From Oxalobacteraceae bacterium (GTDB lineage Bacteria; Pseudomonadota; Gammaproteobacteria; Burkholderiales; Burkholderiaceae_D), in NCBI GenBank assembly GCA_947464955.1, contig CANHZI010000002.1, forward strand, positions 1 through 60,092: a stretch of 60,092 nt of DNA, written 5' to 3'. The notes under the pieces were generated by a model. That model was not told the origin of the DNA. It saw only the letters and a program-made list of their open reading frames with translations, and made no database searches. Numbering within the stretch: position 1 is the first letter of the stretch; each line of letters opens with the position of its first letter. The translations under genes and the position numbers were made by a program. Below, in pieces: positions 35,788 through 46,800 of this stretch.

Positions 35788-36723
35788 TCAATCTCGTTCT
35801 TGTTCGTCTATCGTATCCATGCCAGTATCGACATTTTTCCCTTGTCCCAGCAGCACCGGTGGCACATAGGTCGCCAGTAAATGTTCCCGACTTTGTGGTG
35901 TTTCAAGGCTAATCCTGCCAAGAGCACCACTACGATAATCGAGTAACAAGGTATGGGCGGCCTTTTCGAAATCCCAGTCACCACCCTTCAAGCGATATGC
36001 ACGTTTTTTGGCCACGCCCTCGATCACACTCACCGCGTCAATGCCTTCGGTAGGTAGGCCGTAACGTGTGGTCAAGAACTGCGGATATGTTTGTAGCAGC
36101 AACTCAGCCAAAAATGTCGCGACTTCCTCTTCGATCAGGGCATTGACCCCTATCGCATGACTAGCCGCTAACATTAAGCCGTCGGTTGGATGTGCAATTT
36201 TGGGCCACAGCATACCTGGCGTGTCAGTCAAAATCATGTTCTTACCTAAGTACAAGCGTTGCTGCACTTTGGTCACAGCAGGTTCATCCCCCACATTCGC
36301 CACGCGCTTTTTGAGTAAGGCATTCATCAAGGTCGATTTTCCGACATTGGGAATGCCCATAATCATCATTCGCAAAGGTTTGGTCGGCACGCCCCGGTGT
36401 GGCGCCATTTCTAAAGCGAATCCAGGTACTTTGGCGACATCAGCAGGCTTTTTACAGCTCATTGCCACAGCCTTTACACCTTTTTGTGCATTGTAAAACT
36501 CAAGCCATTGTTTGGTTGCATGCGGATCTGCCAAGTCACTCTTATTGAGAATTTTCAGGCAAGGACGCTGGCGAAACAAACGCAACTGTTCAACCATAGG
36601 GTTACAGCTCGCTTGGGGGATGCGGGCATCCAGCACTTCAATCACCAGATCGGTGTTCTCCATTGTTTCCGCTGCTTTCTTGCGAGCAGCGTTCATATGA
36701 CCGGGGAACCATTGTATAGACAT
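35788..36723 (-). CDS. ylqF: Ribosome biogenesis GTPase YlqF/RbgA
   Basis: This 311-aa circularly permuted GTPase has its motifs in the order G4 NKSD (60-63), G1 GIPNVGKS (123-130), G3 DTPG (167-170). It begins with the family-typical IQWFPGHMNAARK. RbgA-type GTPases act in late assembly of the 50S ribosomal subunit in the cytosol. An AGAAG site lies upstream. It appears to be first in an operon with a membrane protein and an M28 peptidase. Confidence 0.95.
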   Translation of the reverse strand: MSIQWFPGHMNAARKKAAETMENTDLVIEVLDARIPQASCNPMVEQLRLFRQRPCLKILNKSDLADPHATKQWLEFYNAQKGVKAVAMSCKKPADVAKVPGFALEMAPHRGVPTKPLRMMIMGIPNVGKSTLMNALLKKRVANVGDEPAVTKVQQRLYLGKNMILTDTPGMLWPKIAHPTDGLMLAASHAIGVNALIEEEVATFLAELLLQTYPQFLTTRYGLPTEGIDAVSVIEGVAKKRAYRLKGGDWDFEKAAHTLLLDYRSGALGRISLETPQSREHLLATYVPPVLLGQGKNVDTGMDTIDEQERD

Positions 36724-36912
36724 ACTTATTCTTCTTTTGTAATCGTCGGGCTGATCAACTCCGAATAATGCCGAAGTTCAATTCATGCCAACGCATAATT
36801 GGATAAACCGCTATTTTACGGACTAAGTGAGGCAGAATCCGAGTTTCTTCTAAAAATCTCAGAATTCGGACCGGAAAAAAAGATGCTGAGTTCGAATTCT
36901 TTTGCAATATGC

Positions 36913-36932
36913 ACAAAAAAGCTAGCTTTTTA
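36913..36932 (-). terminator. Weak candidate terminator of the msh operon
   Basis: An AT-rich palindrome, AAAAAGCTAGCTTTTT, is followed on the minus strand by a further T. It lies about 70 bp after the mshN stop. The stem is only six pairs with a CTAG loop, so this is tentative. The rest of the 277-bp spacer to ylqF shows no gene. Confidence 0.35.
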
Positions 36933-37000
36933 GGAAACCATCGCAAAATCTACAGGCTTTTGCTCGGCACGCAGAATCGGACTAAAGCAGCTTGATGTCA

Positions 37001-38212
37001 TCACTGCAATTGCGCAATTTTCTGATCAACGAAAGCCAGTAAATCAGCGCCAAGCCCTGGTTGGACTTTGGCTTGGCGAAATGCCTCAAGCGCCTCATTG
37101 GTGGCACCATCCGCCTGAAGAGAAATGCCAAGACCCATCCACCAAACACCATTTTGCGTATGTTTGCTCAAAGCCGACCGATACGATTGCACCGCTTCCT
37201 TATGCCGACCTAGTTTTTGTAGCAATGCTGCTAAGAAAGCGATGTAATCCGGTCTATCCTGAGCGTAGGCAAGACTCTTCTGCAAGACATCGGTTGCCTC
37301 TTGCAATTTGGCGCGCTCCACCAAAAGGCGGGCTAACATCATGGCAAAGTTAAGTTGATGACTATCTACGGCCAAACCCGCACGCAATTCGCGAATGGCC
37401 TCATCTTGGCGCTTACTTTCCAAAAGCAGCGATATCATTAACTGCCTAGCTGGTGCATGGGTCTGATCGAGTTTTAAAGCTTGCTCAAGGCTCAAAATGG
37501 CTTCATTCACTCGGCCTTGTTGCTGATAGATAGTCGCTTGTTTGTATTCACCTTCCGCCCTTTGCATAGGCGAAACTTCCTTTATCACCAACGCTGTCGC
37601 AGGCGGTTTGGACGAGGTATTTTCTTTCGCTTTTTGTTCAGTCTTAGTCAAGCTTTGATTATCCGAGCTCATGATTGACTCGGTAGATGACTTAACACTG
37701 GCCACCGAGTTTATGCTTTTCCCCATACCACCTGCAGCCTCAGCACTTGGGGGCATCTCGAGCAAATTGGTCAAACTTTTTTTCTCAGCAGTTTTTGAAT
37801 CACTGATGCCGTCGCGCGCGCTGCTACTGCTGATTGTCTCAGTCGACTTAATGGCCGCTGGCCTTGTTTCCTGAACGCGCTCAGCTCCTGTTGCGACATT
37901 GATTTGCTTTGATAACTTAAAGAGAAAATCTGGCGATCGAGAATTGTTATTCGCTTGGGCGTGTATCAAATCACCTTCTTCATCTTTATTCATAGGATGA
38001 TTAGTCGAGGCATCTTTGTTCCGGAAAAAGAAGCCGTAACTAAGCACTGACACTAGAACCAACAAACCAACTAACACTAGAGTTAATCTGATCGACAAAG
38101 AGCGACGAATGGTGGAGCCATACTGCACATATTGCTTAGTATGATTCAACGATGAATCAGGATCCTCTCCACGCTTCTCAAGATCCTGCAGCATTTGATT
38201 AATAAGACTCAT
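37001..38212 (-). CDS. mshN: MSHA biogenesis TPR protein MshN
   Basis: The 403-aa protein has the family-typical start MSLINQMLQDLEKRG and one membrane helix (about residues 39-59, LTLVLVGLLVLVSVLSYGFFF-like). A Ser/Lys/Thr-rich linker leads to four or five tetratricopeptide repeats (about 215-395, e.g. GRVNEAILSLEQALKLD, GRHKEAVQSYRSAL). It is likely an inner-membrane assembly factor of the pilus. Last gene of the operon, 3 bp after mshM. Confidence 0.9.
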   Translation of the reverse strand: MSLINQMLQDLEKRGEDPDSSLNHTKQYVQYGSTIRRSLSIRLTLVLVGLLVLVSVLSYGFFFRNKDASTNHPMNKDEEGDLIHAQANNNSRSPDFLFKLSKQINVATGAERVQETRPAAIKSTETISSSSARDGISDSKTAEKKSLTNLLEMPPSAEAAGGMGKSINSVASVKSSTESIMSSDNQSLTKTEQKAKENTSSKPPATALVIKEVSPMQRAEGEYKQATIYQQQGRVNEAILSLEQALKLDQTHAPARQLMISLLLESKRQDEAIRELRAGLAVDSHQLNFAMMLARLLVERAKLQEATDVLQKSLAYAQDRPDYIAFLAALLQKLGRHKEAVQSYRSALSKHTQNGVWWMGLGISLQADGATNEALEAFRQAKVQPGLGADLLAFVDQKIAQLQ

Positions 38213-38215
38213 GCG

Positions 38216-39115
38216 CTAGTGTATTTCACGAAAAAAGACGGCAAGCAGAATACTGACGAGCCCAATTAAACCAATCCAAAACAAAGAACGCATCCCTTTA
38301 AATACAGGAGCTGCTTGAGTATCACGCAAAGCAGATAGCACTTGAATCGCTTTCACACTCCGATGACCCGCACCGTAAGCTAGCATCATCGACTTATTGG
38401 CCAAGATATTGATCATCCTCGGTATTCCAGCGCTACCCAACCACAATAGAAAAATCGCAAGGCGACTAAACAAGCTTATCTCGCTATAGCCTGCGACTCT
38501 CAGCCTATGATTGAGATAAAACGCCGTTTCATCAAAACTCAAAGCCCGCAGATGATAATGAAAAGTAATCCGTTGCGCGAGTTGTCGAATTTCTTCACGA
38601 GCAAGGCGACGATCTAACTCAGGTTGGCCAAACAAGACGATCTGCAGTAACTTTCGCTTTTCCGTTTCGAGATTACTCAAGAGTCTTAGCGCCTCTAATG
38701 TTTCTATCGGCAATGCTTGCGCTTCATCGATACAGAGTAATACTCTTTTTCCCTGTTTGGCATAATCAAGCAGACGTAAATTGATTGCCTTTAGTACTTC
38801 ATGTTGTGCTGAATTTTTCTTATGCGAGATGCCAAGATCGTCAGCTAAACAGCGCAACAAAGTATCTGGCTCCAAGAATGGATTCGGAATAAATGCTGTG
38901 ACAAATTCGTCGCTGAGCGACTTTAAGAACTGGCGACATAATAAGGTTTTACCGGTACCGACTTCGCCCGTTATCTTGATGAAGCCTTCACCACTTTGGG
39001 CGGCGATCATCAACGTGTTTAAGGCTTCGCGGTGACTGCCGAAGGAAAAAAAGAAACTTGTATCTGGGGTGATACCAAAAGGTGCATCATGCAATCCGAA
39101 ATGGGATTGGTACAT
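38216..39115 (-). CDS. mshM: MSHA biogenesis AAA ATPase MshM (ExeA-like)
   Basis: The 299-aa ExeA/GspA-like ATPase begins MYQSHFGLHDAPFGITPD. Walker A is GEVGTGKTLL (about residues 47-56) and Walker B is VLLCIDEAQAL (about 122-132). A C-terminal membrane helix (IGLIGLVSILLAVFF) is present instead of the peptidoglycan-binding domain of full GspA. It probably helps insert the secretin MshL in the envelope. Confidence 0.92.
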   Translation of the reverse strand: MYQSHFGLHDAPFGITPDTSFFFSFGSHREALNTLMIAAQSGEGFIKITGEVGTGKTLLCRQFLKSLSDEFVTAFIPNPFLEPDTLLRCLADDLGISHKKNSAQHEVLKAINLRLLDYAKQGKRVLLCIDEAQALPIETLEALRLLSNLETEKRKLLQIVLFGQPELDRRLAREEIRQLAQRITFHYHLRALSFDETAFYLNHRLRVAGYSEISLFSRLAIFLLWLGSAGIPRMINILANKSMMLAYGAGHRSVKAIQVLSALRDTQAAPVFKGMRSLFWIGLIGLVSILLAVFFREIH

Positions 39116-39200
39116 AGCGATCCCAACTCAAAAAATTCTAAACAAGACAAGCAATAGACGGTATTTCCAAAAATGGATAAGGGAGGAACCCTAGCCTAAA

Positions 39201-40946
39201 CTACTTCCTTTCGAACCTTGTTCGAGGCACCATTTCTTCGATTCTTCTTTGACTTTCTAGTAAGTCTGTATCCCATCCTTGGTCTCCATCAACGATAGTC
39301 GGGCGAATCAAAATGACCAACTCCCGCTTTTGAGATACTTGTTTCGTGTTACGGAATAAACCACCCAAAATTGGCACCTCTCCAGCACCAGGAATTTGAG
39401 AACGATCATTCACATTCGCTTGTCGCATCAAACCACCGATAGCTACGATGCGACCATTCTGTCCACGCACTACGCTGTCCGTCTCAGAAACATCGCTCGA
39501 TGCCAAAGGCAGTACGATAGTGCCCGCTGCACCAGCGTTAATGGTTTTTTCTATCGTCGATACCTTGCTTACTGAAGGATGAACATGCAACAGGATATTT
39601 CCACCATCGTCGATCTGAGGTGTGACGTCTAGTGCAACCCCAGAGAAAAATGGCATCACATCCACACTGACAGTCGGTGCTGTATTGCCAGCGGTGCTCG
39701 TCGTTCCTGGTGTTGATTTCAGATTAGTCACAAAAAACTCATCTTTACCAACCTTCAACACAGCTTTTTGATTATTCAAAGTAGCGATTCGAGGGCTAGA
39801 CAATACATGCACATTACCTTGCGACTCCAAAAATGAAAGTAAAGCGGAAAAATTGGAGGTCTGAAACGCTAAACCAAATAAAGAACCAGCAGCTCTAGAT
39901 GCTGCTCCAAGACTCAAACCTGTCGTCGCAGTGATCCCCGTATCATCAGCGGTAAGTCGGCTTGTGGTGAGGTTGGTGCCTGGCGATACAAATCCTAGGG
40001 ATGCTGCACTATTTGGAGAAGACTTTAGCGATGCAAATGAAGACCAGTTAATACCTGTTTGATATTCATCACTGAGCTCAACCTCTAAAATTTTGGCCTC
40101 TAGAATAACTTGGCGATCAACAGAGAGTTGTGTCGCTTTTAAATAAGCAGCGACGTTTCTAATTTCGTCGGACATCGCCCGCACAACGACTACGCCAGAT
40201 TGTGGATTAATCACCACTTGTTTTCCATCTTGTCCGCTACCTATCAGAATATCAAGCGAAGCTTTCAATTCAGACCAAAAGTCACTATTCGTTGTCGTGT
40301 TGATTTTGCTCGAACTGACAGACTGTCGTCCTCCATTATTTCCAGCAGCACCCGCGCCGCCGGCGGTATCACCCGTTGAGTTACTGTGCTGCCCACCGCC
40401 CGCGCCCCCCTGCGAATTCACAACATCGGCTACTGACCCAGAAGTCACACGAATATCGGAAGTACCCTTTCTGACGGACGCTAAATAATTGATTTGAAAT
40501 ACCCTTGTTTGCATCGTCAAAGGTTTGACGTAAATTTTGGTACCTTCGACCCTATACTCATAGCCATACAGTTCACGAATAGCATCTAAAGCCTCAAACA
40601 AGGTCACGTCTTTTAAGTTCGCTGAAATATTGCCATTGACATCTGGGTGCACCAACATATTGTAGGGAGTACCAGCCACAATACCCATGAAAAACTGGCT
40701 TGCTGGCGCATTACTAAAATTGAGGTTAAACCGTTCATCTAGAGGCTTACGAACTGGTGGTAGGTCGGTCTTTAATGCAGGTAACAAAGATGCAGAAACA
40801 GTTTCCGCGTCGGCAGCTTTCACCTTCGACGCAGAGGCTTTACTCATCTCACTTTTAATCAAGTCATAGGTTTCTTGACGCGAAGGTGGCATTGCGCACC
40901 CCGCGATCACCATGACAAGCAACACTAAACCAGATAACTTTTTCAT
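39201..40946 (-). CDS. mshL: MSHA outer-membrane secretin MshL
   Basis: This 581-aa lipoprotein secretin has the lipobox VIAGC (Cys about 17) and an N-terminal secretin/TonB short domain (NLKDVTLFEALDAIRELYGYEYRV). N1-type modules are interrupted by a Gly/Asn-rich linker. The C-terminal secretin domain contains NVHVLSSPRIATLNNQKAVLKVG and VPILGGLFRN. It forms the outer-membrane channel for the pilus. It lies 85 bp from mshM. Confidence 0.94.
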   Translation of the reverse strand: MKKLSGLVLLVMVIAGCAMPPSRQETYDLIKSEMSKASASKVKAADAETVSASLLPALKTDLPPVRKPLDERFNLNFSNAPASQFFMGIVAGTPYNMLVHPDVNGNISANLKDVTLFEALDAIRELYGYEYRVEGTKIYVKPLTMQTRVFQINYLASVRKGTSDIRVTSGSVADVVNSQGGAGGGQHSNSTGDTAGGAGAAGNNGGRQSVSSSKINTTTNSDFWSELKASLDILIGSGQDGKQVVINPQSGVVVVRAMSDEIRNVAAYLKATQLSVDRQVILEAKILEVELSDEYQTGINWSSFASLKSSPNSAASLGFVSPGTNLTTSRLTADDTGITATTGLSLGAASRAAGSLFGLAFQTSNFSALLSFLESQGNVHVLSSPRIATLNNQKAVLKVGKDEFFVTNLKSTPGTTSTAGNTAPTVSVDVMPFFSGVALDVTPQIDDGGNILLHVHPSVSKVSTIEKTINAGAAGTIVLPLASSDVSETDSVVRGQNGRIVAIGGLMRQANVNDRSQIPGAGEVPILGGLFRNTKQVSQKRELVILIRPTIVDGDQGWDTDLLESQRRIEEMVPRTRFERK

Positions 40947-40994
40947 TTTCCAACCTTCTTTACTGACGCATGCACTTCAGGGCAAATGGCCAAT

Positions 40995-41363
40995 TTACTT
41001 TGTTTGATTGCTCCGCACTATTTTCTTATCAATATTCGGGAACAACTTTAAGGTTTGCAACTCTTTTCCTCGTTTCAACACGGCTTCAGACTCGGTCAAC
41101 TTCACTAATAACTGATCACCATACTTACCATTTAACTTCACTGTTTTTCCATTGATGATCGCGAATTTACGATCTGGCCCAATCAAAATAGATTGTAGAA
41201 CTGGTTGATCGATCACTTCGACAGCACCATTTGCAACAAGATGTGGCGGACGCGTCGGATCTCGCAAATCTTGGAACTGTGCAAAAGCTGGGCTCAGCAT
41301 GCAAAACCACATGATCGGCAAACTTAATCCCACACCCACAAAATTTTTCACAGCCCCATCCAT
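40995..41363 (-). CDS. mshK: MSHA biogenesis protein MshK
   Basis: This 122-aa exported protein has a signal-like N-terminus (VGLSLPIMWFCMLSPAFA). The following DPTRPP motif and SILIGPDRKFAIINGKTVK resemble PilP/MshK periplasmic proteins that link the inner-membrane complex to the secretin. It overlaps mshJ by 16 bp, implying coupling. Confidence 0.85.
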   Translation of the reverse strand: MDGAVKNFVGVGLSLPIMWFCMLSPAFAQFQDLRDPTRPPHLVANGAVEVIDQPVLQSILIGPDRKFAIINGKTVKLNGKYGDQLLVKLTESEAVLKRGKELQTLKLFPNIDKKIVRSNQTK

Positions 41364-42061
41364 TTTCGTTCCAAACTTAAAGTATACACATGCAGGCTCA
41401 AACGCGACTTCGGATATTCAATAACTTCAAGGCCAACCTGGCTCCAATATAATCGTTCCCGCATCGTTTCTAAGCTTTGTAAGTAGGCAAGCATATCGAA
41501 ATAACTGCCTTCCACAACAATTTCAACCTCATGCTTAAATAAGCCTTTGGTTTGGTTCACAACTGCGGCCTTACTACTTCCACCCTCTGTCGAGGCAAGC
41601 GAGGAAGCAGCACTTTCGACTTTTCCACTCACACCAACCAGATCAACTACTGGGAAATTTTGCAAAGACACCAAGCGTAGGTTTTTATTTTGCTTAAGCA
41701 AACTCTCCAAAAGAACATCAATTCGTTCCGCTGGGACCAAACCATCCTGAAACTGCTTTAATTTTTGTTGGCGAAATTCAAGCATCTTTCGATGTTCAGC
41801 AATTTGTTTCTTTACATTTGCATTGACATCCGCACTTTGAATCGTTTGTAGGTTGCTCAGTTCTAAGGTCAAAGTTTGCGTTTGTTCTGCATTTGTTTGT
41901 AATTGACGATTTAAGACTTCTTGTTCCTTTAACATAGGTGAAACAATGAAATTAACGCCGAGCAAAACGATTACCGCTAGCACGGCACAAAACAATAGCA
42001 CCCGTTCACGTTCAGAGCGGGAGTCGATCTTTTTCTTCCATGTTTCCCACTGAGAACTCAC
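41348..42061 (-). CDS. mshJ: MSHA biogenesis protein MshJ (PilO/GspM-like)
   Basis: The 237-aa protein has an N-terminal membrane helix (VLLFCAVLAVIVLLGVNFIV), a coiled coil (about residues 50-115) and a small ferredoxin-like periplasmic domain (VEIVVEGSYFDMLAYLQSLE). This is the bitopic layout of PilO/GspM-type alignment-complex proteins. Its ATG overlaps the upstream stop by 4 bp. Confidence 0.88.
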   Translation of the reverse strand: MSSQWETWKKKIDSRSERERVLLFCAVLAVIVLLGVNFIVSPMLKEQEVLNRQLQTNAEQTQTLTLELSNLQTIQSADVNANVKKQIAEHRKMLEFRQQKLKQFQDGLVPAERIDVLLESLLKQNKNLRLVSLQNFPVVDLVGVSGKVESAASSLASTEGGSSKAAVVNQTKGLFKHEVEIVVEGSYFDMLAYLQSLETMRERLYWSQVGLEVIEYPKSRLSLHVYTLSLERKWMGL

Positions 42062-42738
42062 CGCAAACTCCCTATCGTTTCTTTCTTTTCTTTTTGTTCT
42101 ACCGTATGCAAATCAAACTCGACGTATGGTGCCAACTCAACGACCTTCTTCTCATTGGAATTGACGAGCGAGGTACTGGTGTTTTCAAGTTGCGGTCTTT
42201 GCATTTTCAACGCGGAAAATGCTCGTCCTTGCATAATTTTTTCACGTTTCAGTTGATTCACAAAAATCGGCACTTGTTCCGGCAAGCTTGCGCGACCACT
42301 AATACTCATGCTGGTGCCATCACCATCAATTTGAAATCCTGTAATCCATAATTTATCTGGCACTTGTCTGGCTAGCGCTTTAAAGAATTCGGAATAACCC
42401 TGAACATTCCCAGATTGATCATTACCAAGAAATAGCTCTACGCGATCGGTATCGGCCAAATCACGGCGCAGTTGTTCAAGTTCCGCAAGCAACTTGGGGT
42501 CTTCAGTCCGAGGGACGACCTTCGTTTGCGCAAGTTGCAATTCGCTTTGCAAAGCCTTGAGGTGCGCATCGCTTTGAACTGCAGTTTGCTTCAGTTTCGT
42601 GGCTTTCCAAAAAAACACTGCACCAAACCCGGCAAAAACGACCACCAGCAACACAACTAACACGACTAGGTTCGTTGAAGTCAGCATGGACCTCTTTTTT
42701 ACTAGCGCTGGATTAAAAAGATTGATTTGCTGACTCAT
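42058..42738 (-). CDS. MSHA alignment-complex protein, PilN-like (second MshI)
   Basis: The 226-aa protein begins MSQQINLFNPALVKKR, the cytoplasmic motif by which PilN-like proteins bind PilM. A membrane helix (about residues 22-46), a coiled coil and a periplasmic domain (LWITGFQIDGDGTSMSISGRA) follow. It is often annotated MshI2. It starts on the last bases of the mshI stop (TAATG). Confidence 0.87.
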   Translation of the reverse strand: MSQQINLFNPALVKKRSMLTSTNLVVLVVLLVVVFAGFGAVFFWKATKLKQTAVQSDAHLKALQSELQLAQTKVVPRTEDPKLLAELEQLRRDLADTDRVELFLGNDQSGNVQGYSEFFKALARQVPDKLWITGFQIDGDGTSMSISGRASLPEQVPIFVNQLKREKIMQGRAFSALKMQRPQLENTSTSLVNSNEKKVVELAPYVEFDLHTVEQKEKKETIGSLR

Positions 42739-43685
42739 TATTCGTCCCCACCAAGCCTGAGTGCAGCACCAATAATGCTAAAAAACTTTCGTTGTTGATC
42801 TAAATCTTTGAGTTCAGGGATCGCGTCAAAATTAAGTGCGACACTTAGATCCATCACTTCCACTGGCATGTACATATTTGTAGAAAGAAAGCTCTGTAGA
42901 GGCCCTGAAACTTTACCGAGAGGTGAAATGACGAGTTTAGCGGTGGTAATGTAATTATGCTGACGATCGAAATGGTCGAGTGAACGCTGCAATTCGAGCG
43001 AAATACGCTCGAATACAGTTCTTTGCGCTTCCTCATCAACTTGGTTCAACTGCTCGAAATTGATGTCGATGCGGCGCGACAAGTAAAGTTCACCGGCAAA
43101 AGTGACCGTCAGTAGCCCCCCCGTATCATCAAAGGAAAGCATGGCTAAACCACGACCACTGACTTCGAGAAGTGCAGAAAAATTTCTTTGTGCAGTTTCA
43201 GGAATATCAATAATGCTCAAGGGCAGTTTTGCGCTCTGGAAGCTGTCTTGATATTCTTGAATCAAGTGATTTTTCGCAACCACTACGATCAGGCTTTGAT
43301 TTCTTCCGCCAGTACTAACGTCACCCGGAACCTTCAGGTATTCGATTGTCGCTGTGTTGACTGGATAATCAAGCATATCCTTGATTCGCCACTGAAGCGC
43401 TGACTTCAGTTCAGTATCAGGAACGTTCATCGCCTCAATGGCCAGAAGTTGGTACTGACCATGTTGCAAACAAAGTGCCCGTTTTTTATGGCGTGCGGGA
43501 GACTCTTTCGCCAAGCGCTCGATTAAGACATTATCAGATACACCATCATTGGGATAAAAAGACAGAAATTTAAGGCTAGGGCGTCCTGCTGGCTCTCGCT
43601 GAACCGATGCAGAATACAGGCCATCATGCCCCAAACTGATCGCCATTACTGCGGCATTTTTATTATTCTTAGAGAAGAATCCCAT
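42738..43685 (-). CDS. mshI: MSHA biogenesis protein MshI (PilM-like)
   Basis: This 315-aa actin-like ATPase-fold protein has PilM-type segments: MAISLGHDGLYSASV near the N-terminus, LKSALQWRIKDMLDYPV (about 100-116) and DRQHNYITTAKLVISPLG. It is cytoplasmic and expected to bind the tail of the PilN-like protein encoded next. Confidence 0.88.
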   Translation of the reverse strand: MGFFSKNNKNAAVMAISLGHDGLYSASVQREPAGRPSLKFLSFYPNDGVSDNVLIERLAKESPARHKKRALCLQHGQYQLLAIEAMNVPDTELKSALQWRIKDMLDYPVNTATIEYLKVPGDVSTGGRNQSLIVVVAKNHLIQEYQDSFQSAKLPLSIIDIPETAQRNFSALLEVSGRGLAMLSFDDTGGLLTVTFAGELYLSRRIDINFEQLNQVDEEAQRTVFERISLELQRSLDHFDRQHNYITTAKLVISPLGKVSGPLQSFLSTNMYMPVEVMDLSVALNFDAIPELKDLDQQRKFFSIIGAALRLGGDE

Positions 43686-43800
43686 GCATCAAACCCAATT
43701 TTCTGATCTTGCTTGACGTTAAGATAATAAGAGCTTGTTGTCAATGATTCTTCGCCGATTTGTGGTCTGTTTGCCGTTTTTAGTGAAGTCCGTGACCTAA

Positions 43801-46800
43801 TTAATGATTCTCTCGTAAGTAAATGAATTCATTGCCTTTTTTGTAAATACCAAATTTCATCCTAGCTTTCGGATCTGTATTTCTAACATTAGGGTCGAGA
43901 TTAGTCGAACCCCTCCAATTAAACTTAAGCCAAGGTTTGTTCAAACTCACGGCAGCGGGCCCCGCCCCCCCCACTGCACTGCACTGACTTCCACTCGCTG
44001 ATCCAAGGTTGAGCGTAATGTCTGTAAATCCACTATTCCCGACACCAGGCGCACGTAAGCTTAAAGGCGAAACACTGACCGCGGTTTCACATGCCGCTAG
44101 ATTATTTGATCCACTGGGGAAGTCGAAAGAAAAACTATTGGCATAATTGAACGCAACTGGGAACGTACAACTGCTATCAAGACTATGTTGAGCCCAACCA
44201 ACACTTGATCCTGCCCAGTACTCGACCCGCAATGGGATGGGCAAAGGCAGTTTTTCACTCCCGTAGGCATTGCTCAATTTAATCCGACCGTGCCTCATGA
44301 CAGTCGTCGCCACGTTTTTCGCTGTACAAGTCCCATTACTCAAGCCAGCGCTATCTACGGTACAAGTTGTCGTGCTCGCTTGCATATTTCGGTCGACCAA
44401 TTTAGGGCCATCGATATCGGTTGCCGAAAGACCAATTGCCAAAGAATCATAAGGTCCATCTGCTGGTTCGGCGCGAGAAAACTGAGTGGCCGAAAACAGG
44501 TACTGCCCCCCAACCCAAGCTGAGCTTGCGGTGGCTAAACGAGCTGAGCCGATTGCGACGCCACTATTGGCATTTTCAATTTCTGTCGAAATAGTCGCCT
44601 TACCAAAAGTGCCGCTATAGTTGTAAGTACGCACATTATTTGTGTTACGAGCCTCGATCGTTGAGTTCAGCACAAAGGGTTGATCCATATAGATAAAGCC
44701 TGTACACGGTTCGGCAAAAGTATTGGCAGCCAAACTAAAGTGGTCAGGTATAAAACGTCCAAAATAAGTGGTCGCAGCAGTGTTACCAAAGCGGCATCCA
44801 TACTTACCGCCGACAAGAACGTTCGATGCATCATTCGTACAATCGTTGTTGGCAATATCAGCCGAGTTGGCAGCAAAACTATCGTCATAGACACCGAGTG
44901 TTTTGAAACGGAAGTAGCCTACTTCACTATAGGTGAAAGCGGCACCACTTGCGCCATTGCCGGTTGCCGGGGATGCAGGAACTGAGAACACGCCAGCAAT
45001 TGTGCCTGTGCCTGGGGTAGACAAACCACCGACAGGTGCATTTAACCATTCGAGCTTACTCGCATCGACCTTAGGCGTTCCGTTATAACCTATCGTTGCG
45101 GTGTCCGCATTTAAACTAAAATTTGCACCTGCTTTGATAACGGTGGCGCTACTGATACTAAGACCATTGCCATCGCCATTCGCATTCGAAGATACCGCGC
45201 TGAAGTCTGTCGGGCGCACCGTAAATGCATCAGATGAACAACCTGCCACAGGTGTGGGAACTGCTCGTTCTCGCACCCGACATCGCAACTTCCCATACGC
45301 TTGGTTAAGCAGCATATTGGCGGTTAAAGTCTTGCGTCCATTGTCGGCCGCAGCGAACGTCAAGGTTTGCGCTCCGCTTAAAGCCGCTGCTGAGGTGCAA
45401 GCTGATGGGGTGCTATCATGATAAAGTTCAACATCGACACTACCGGCGTAGGCGGTCGATACACTACCACCGACGCCAACCGCTACCACGTCGAACCTAA
45501 AACCTGTATTGACTAGTTTGGTATATAGCGGATTGCGATTAACAGCGGTGACCGGATTATTGTAGGGCAAATCCGTTTCAACACATTCGAAGCCGGTCAC
45601 ACAAGGTGTATTCGCAATCGTAAAGGTACAACTACTCGAGGCGTTACCTGCGGCATTGGTACACCGCGTGCCGTTCAATGGTGCAACGCTCAATCCTGTC
45701 GCAGTTAGCGTGTAAGTACCCGCCGATGCAGCAGTCGCTTGCAGTACTAGGTTGGCCGTCGTGCCACTTCCCCCTATAGAAAAGGTCGGGGGTGTGATCG
45801 TCGCGCCGCTCGCGGCTGGAACCAAAGAAACACTTCCTGTTAAGGTTCCAGTATTCACAATACTCAAAGGTGGACATGGCACTGTTGAAGAAGTGCATGC
45901 CAATACCACGAAATTTTCAGGACATAGAGTTGCGCTACCATCATGACGTATTTCTATATGATCATAAGGGGGAACCGTCGTTGTACCAATCACGAAATCA
46001 TAACTAAAGGTATAGGTCCCTGGTGCTGTAAAGTTATAAGAAATACCGATCCCTGTATCTTGCAACGTGGTGGTAATCGTATTGCTCATCGGTGCTGCTT
46101 GTAGAACAGAGCAGTTCGAGCCGCCATTCACAAAAAAACTGCTCCACCCTGCTGCACAGTAACTACTAAATGTGCCGGTACGCTCACGAAACGATTCAAC
46201 CACGGTACCCGAAGTCGGCAAGGCTGTGCTGGTAGGACAAGGTGTTGCCCCGCCCAAACTGGAATAGGTGCCCACGATGCGCTGAGCACCCGCGACATTA
46301 ACACCACACCCACTATCGCTGCCACCGAGATAAGTATCGAACACATGATAATAACGAACAGGATTTGCTGCGCTAATTGGATAAGCAGGCGGGATGACTA
46401 AGGTAACTTCTGCTGTCAAGAAATTCAAAGGCGTTGTGTATTTCCAAACGATGGTCACTTGGGGACCACTGGTAATTCCAAGAACATTGGTAGCAGACTG
46501 TTGAACGCCGGAGGAGCTTGGATTGGCTGGCGAGGCTGCCGTTATCGTCGCGGTGTTATACATACCTCCGGTTGGATTGAAAGTTGTTACGGTATGCGAT
46601 GGACCATATACCAAACCATTACCACGAATAAAAACACCGTTATCCAGATTCGCACTCGGAGGAATCGCCCCCGGGTTATACACTTGCCCCGTGTTATTCA
46701 AACGACGCACCTGCATCTTCGAAGTGTTTTCAATGTAAAAATGAAGGCCGTCGGTCGCCGTATTTCCACCGGTACTATTGAATTCAATCACTTGGCCGTA

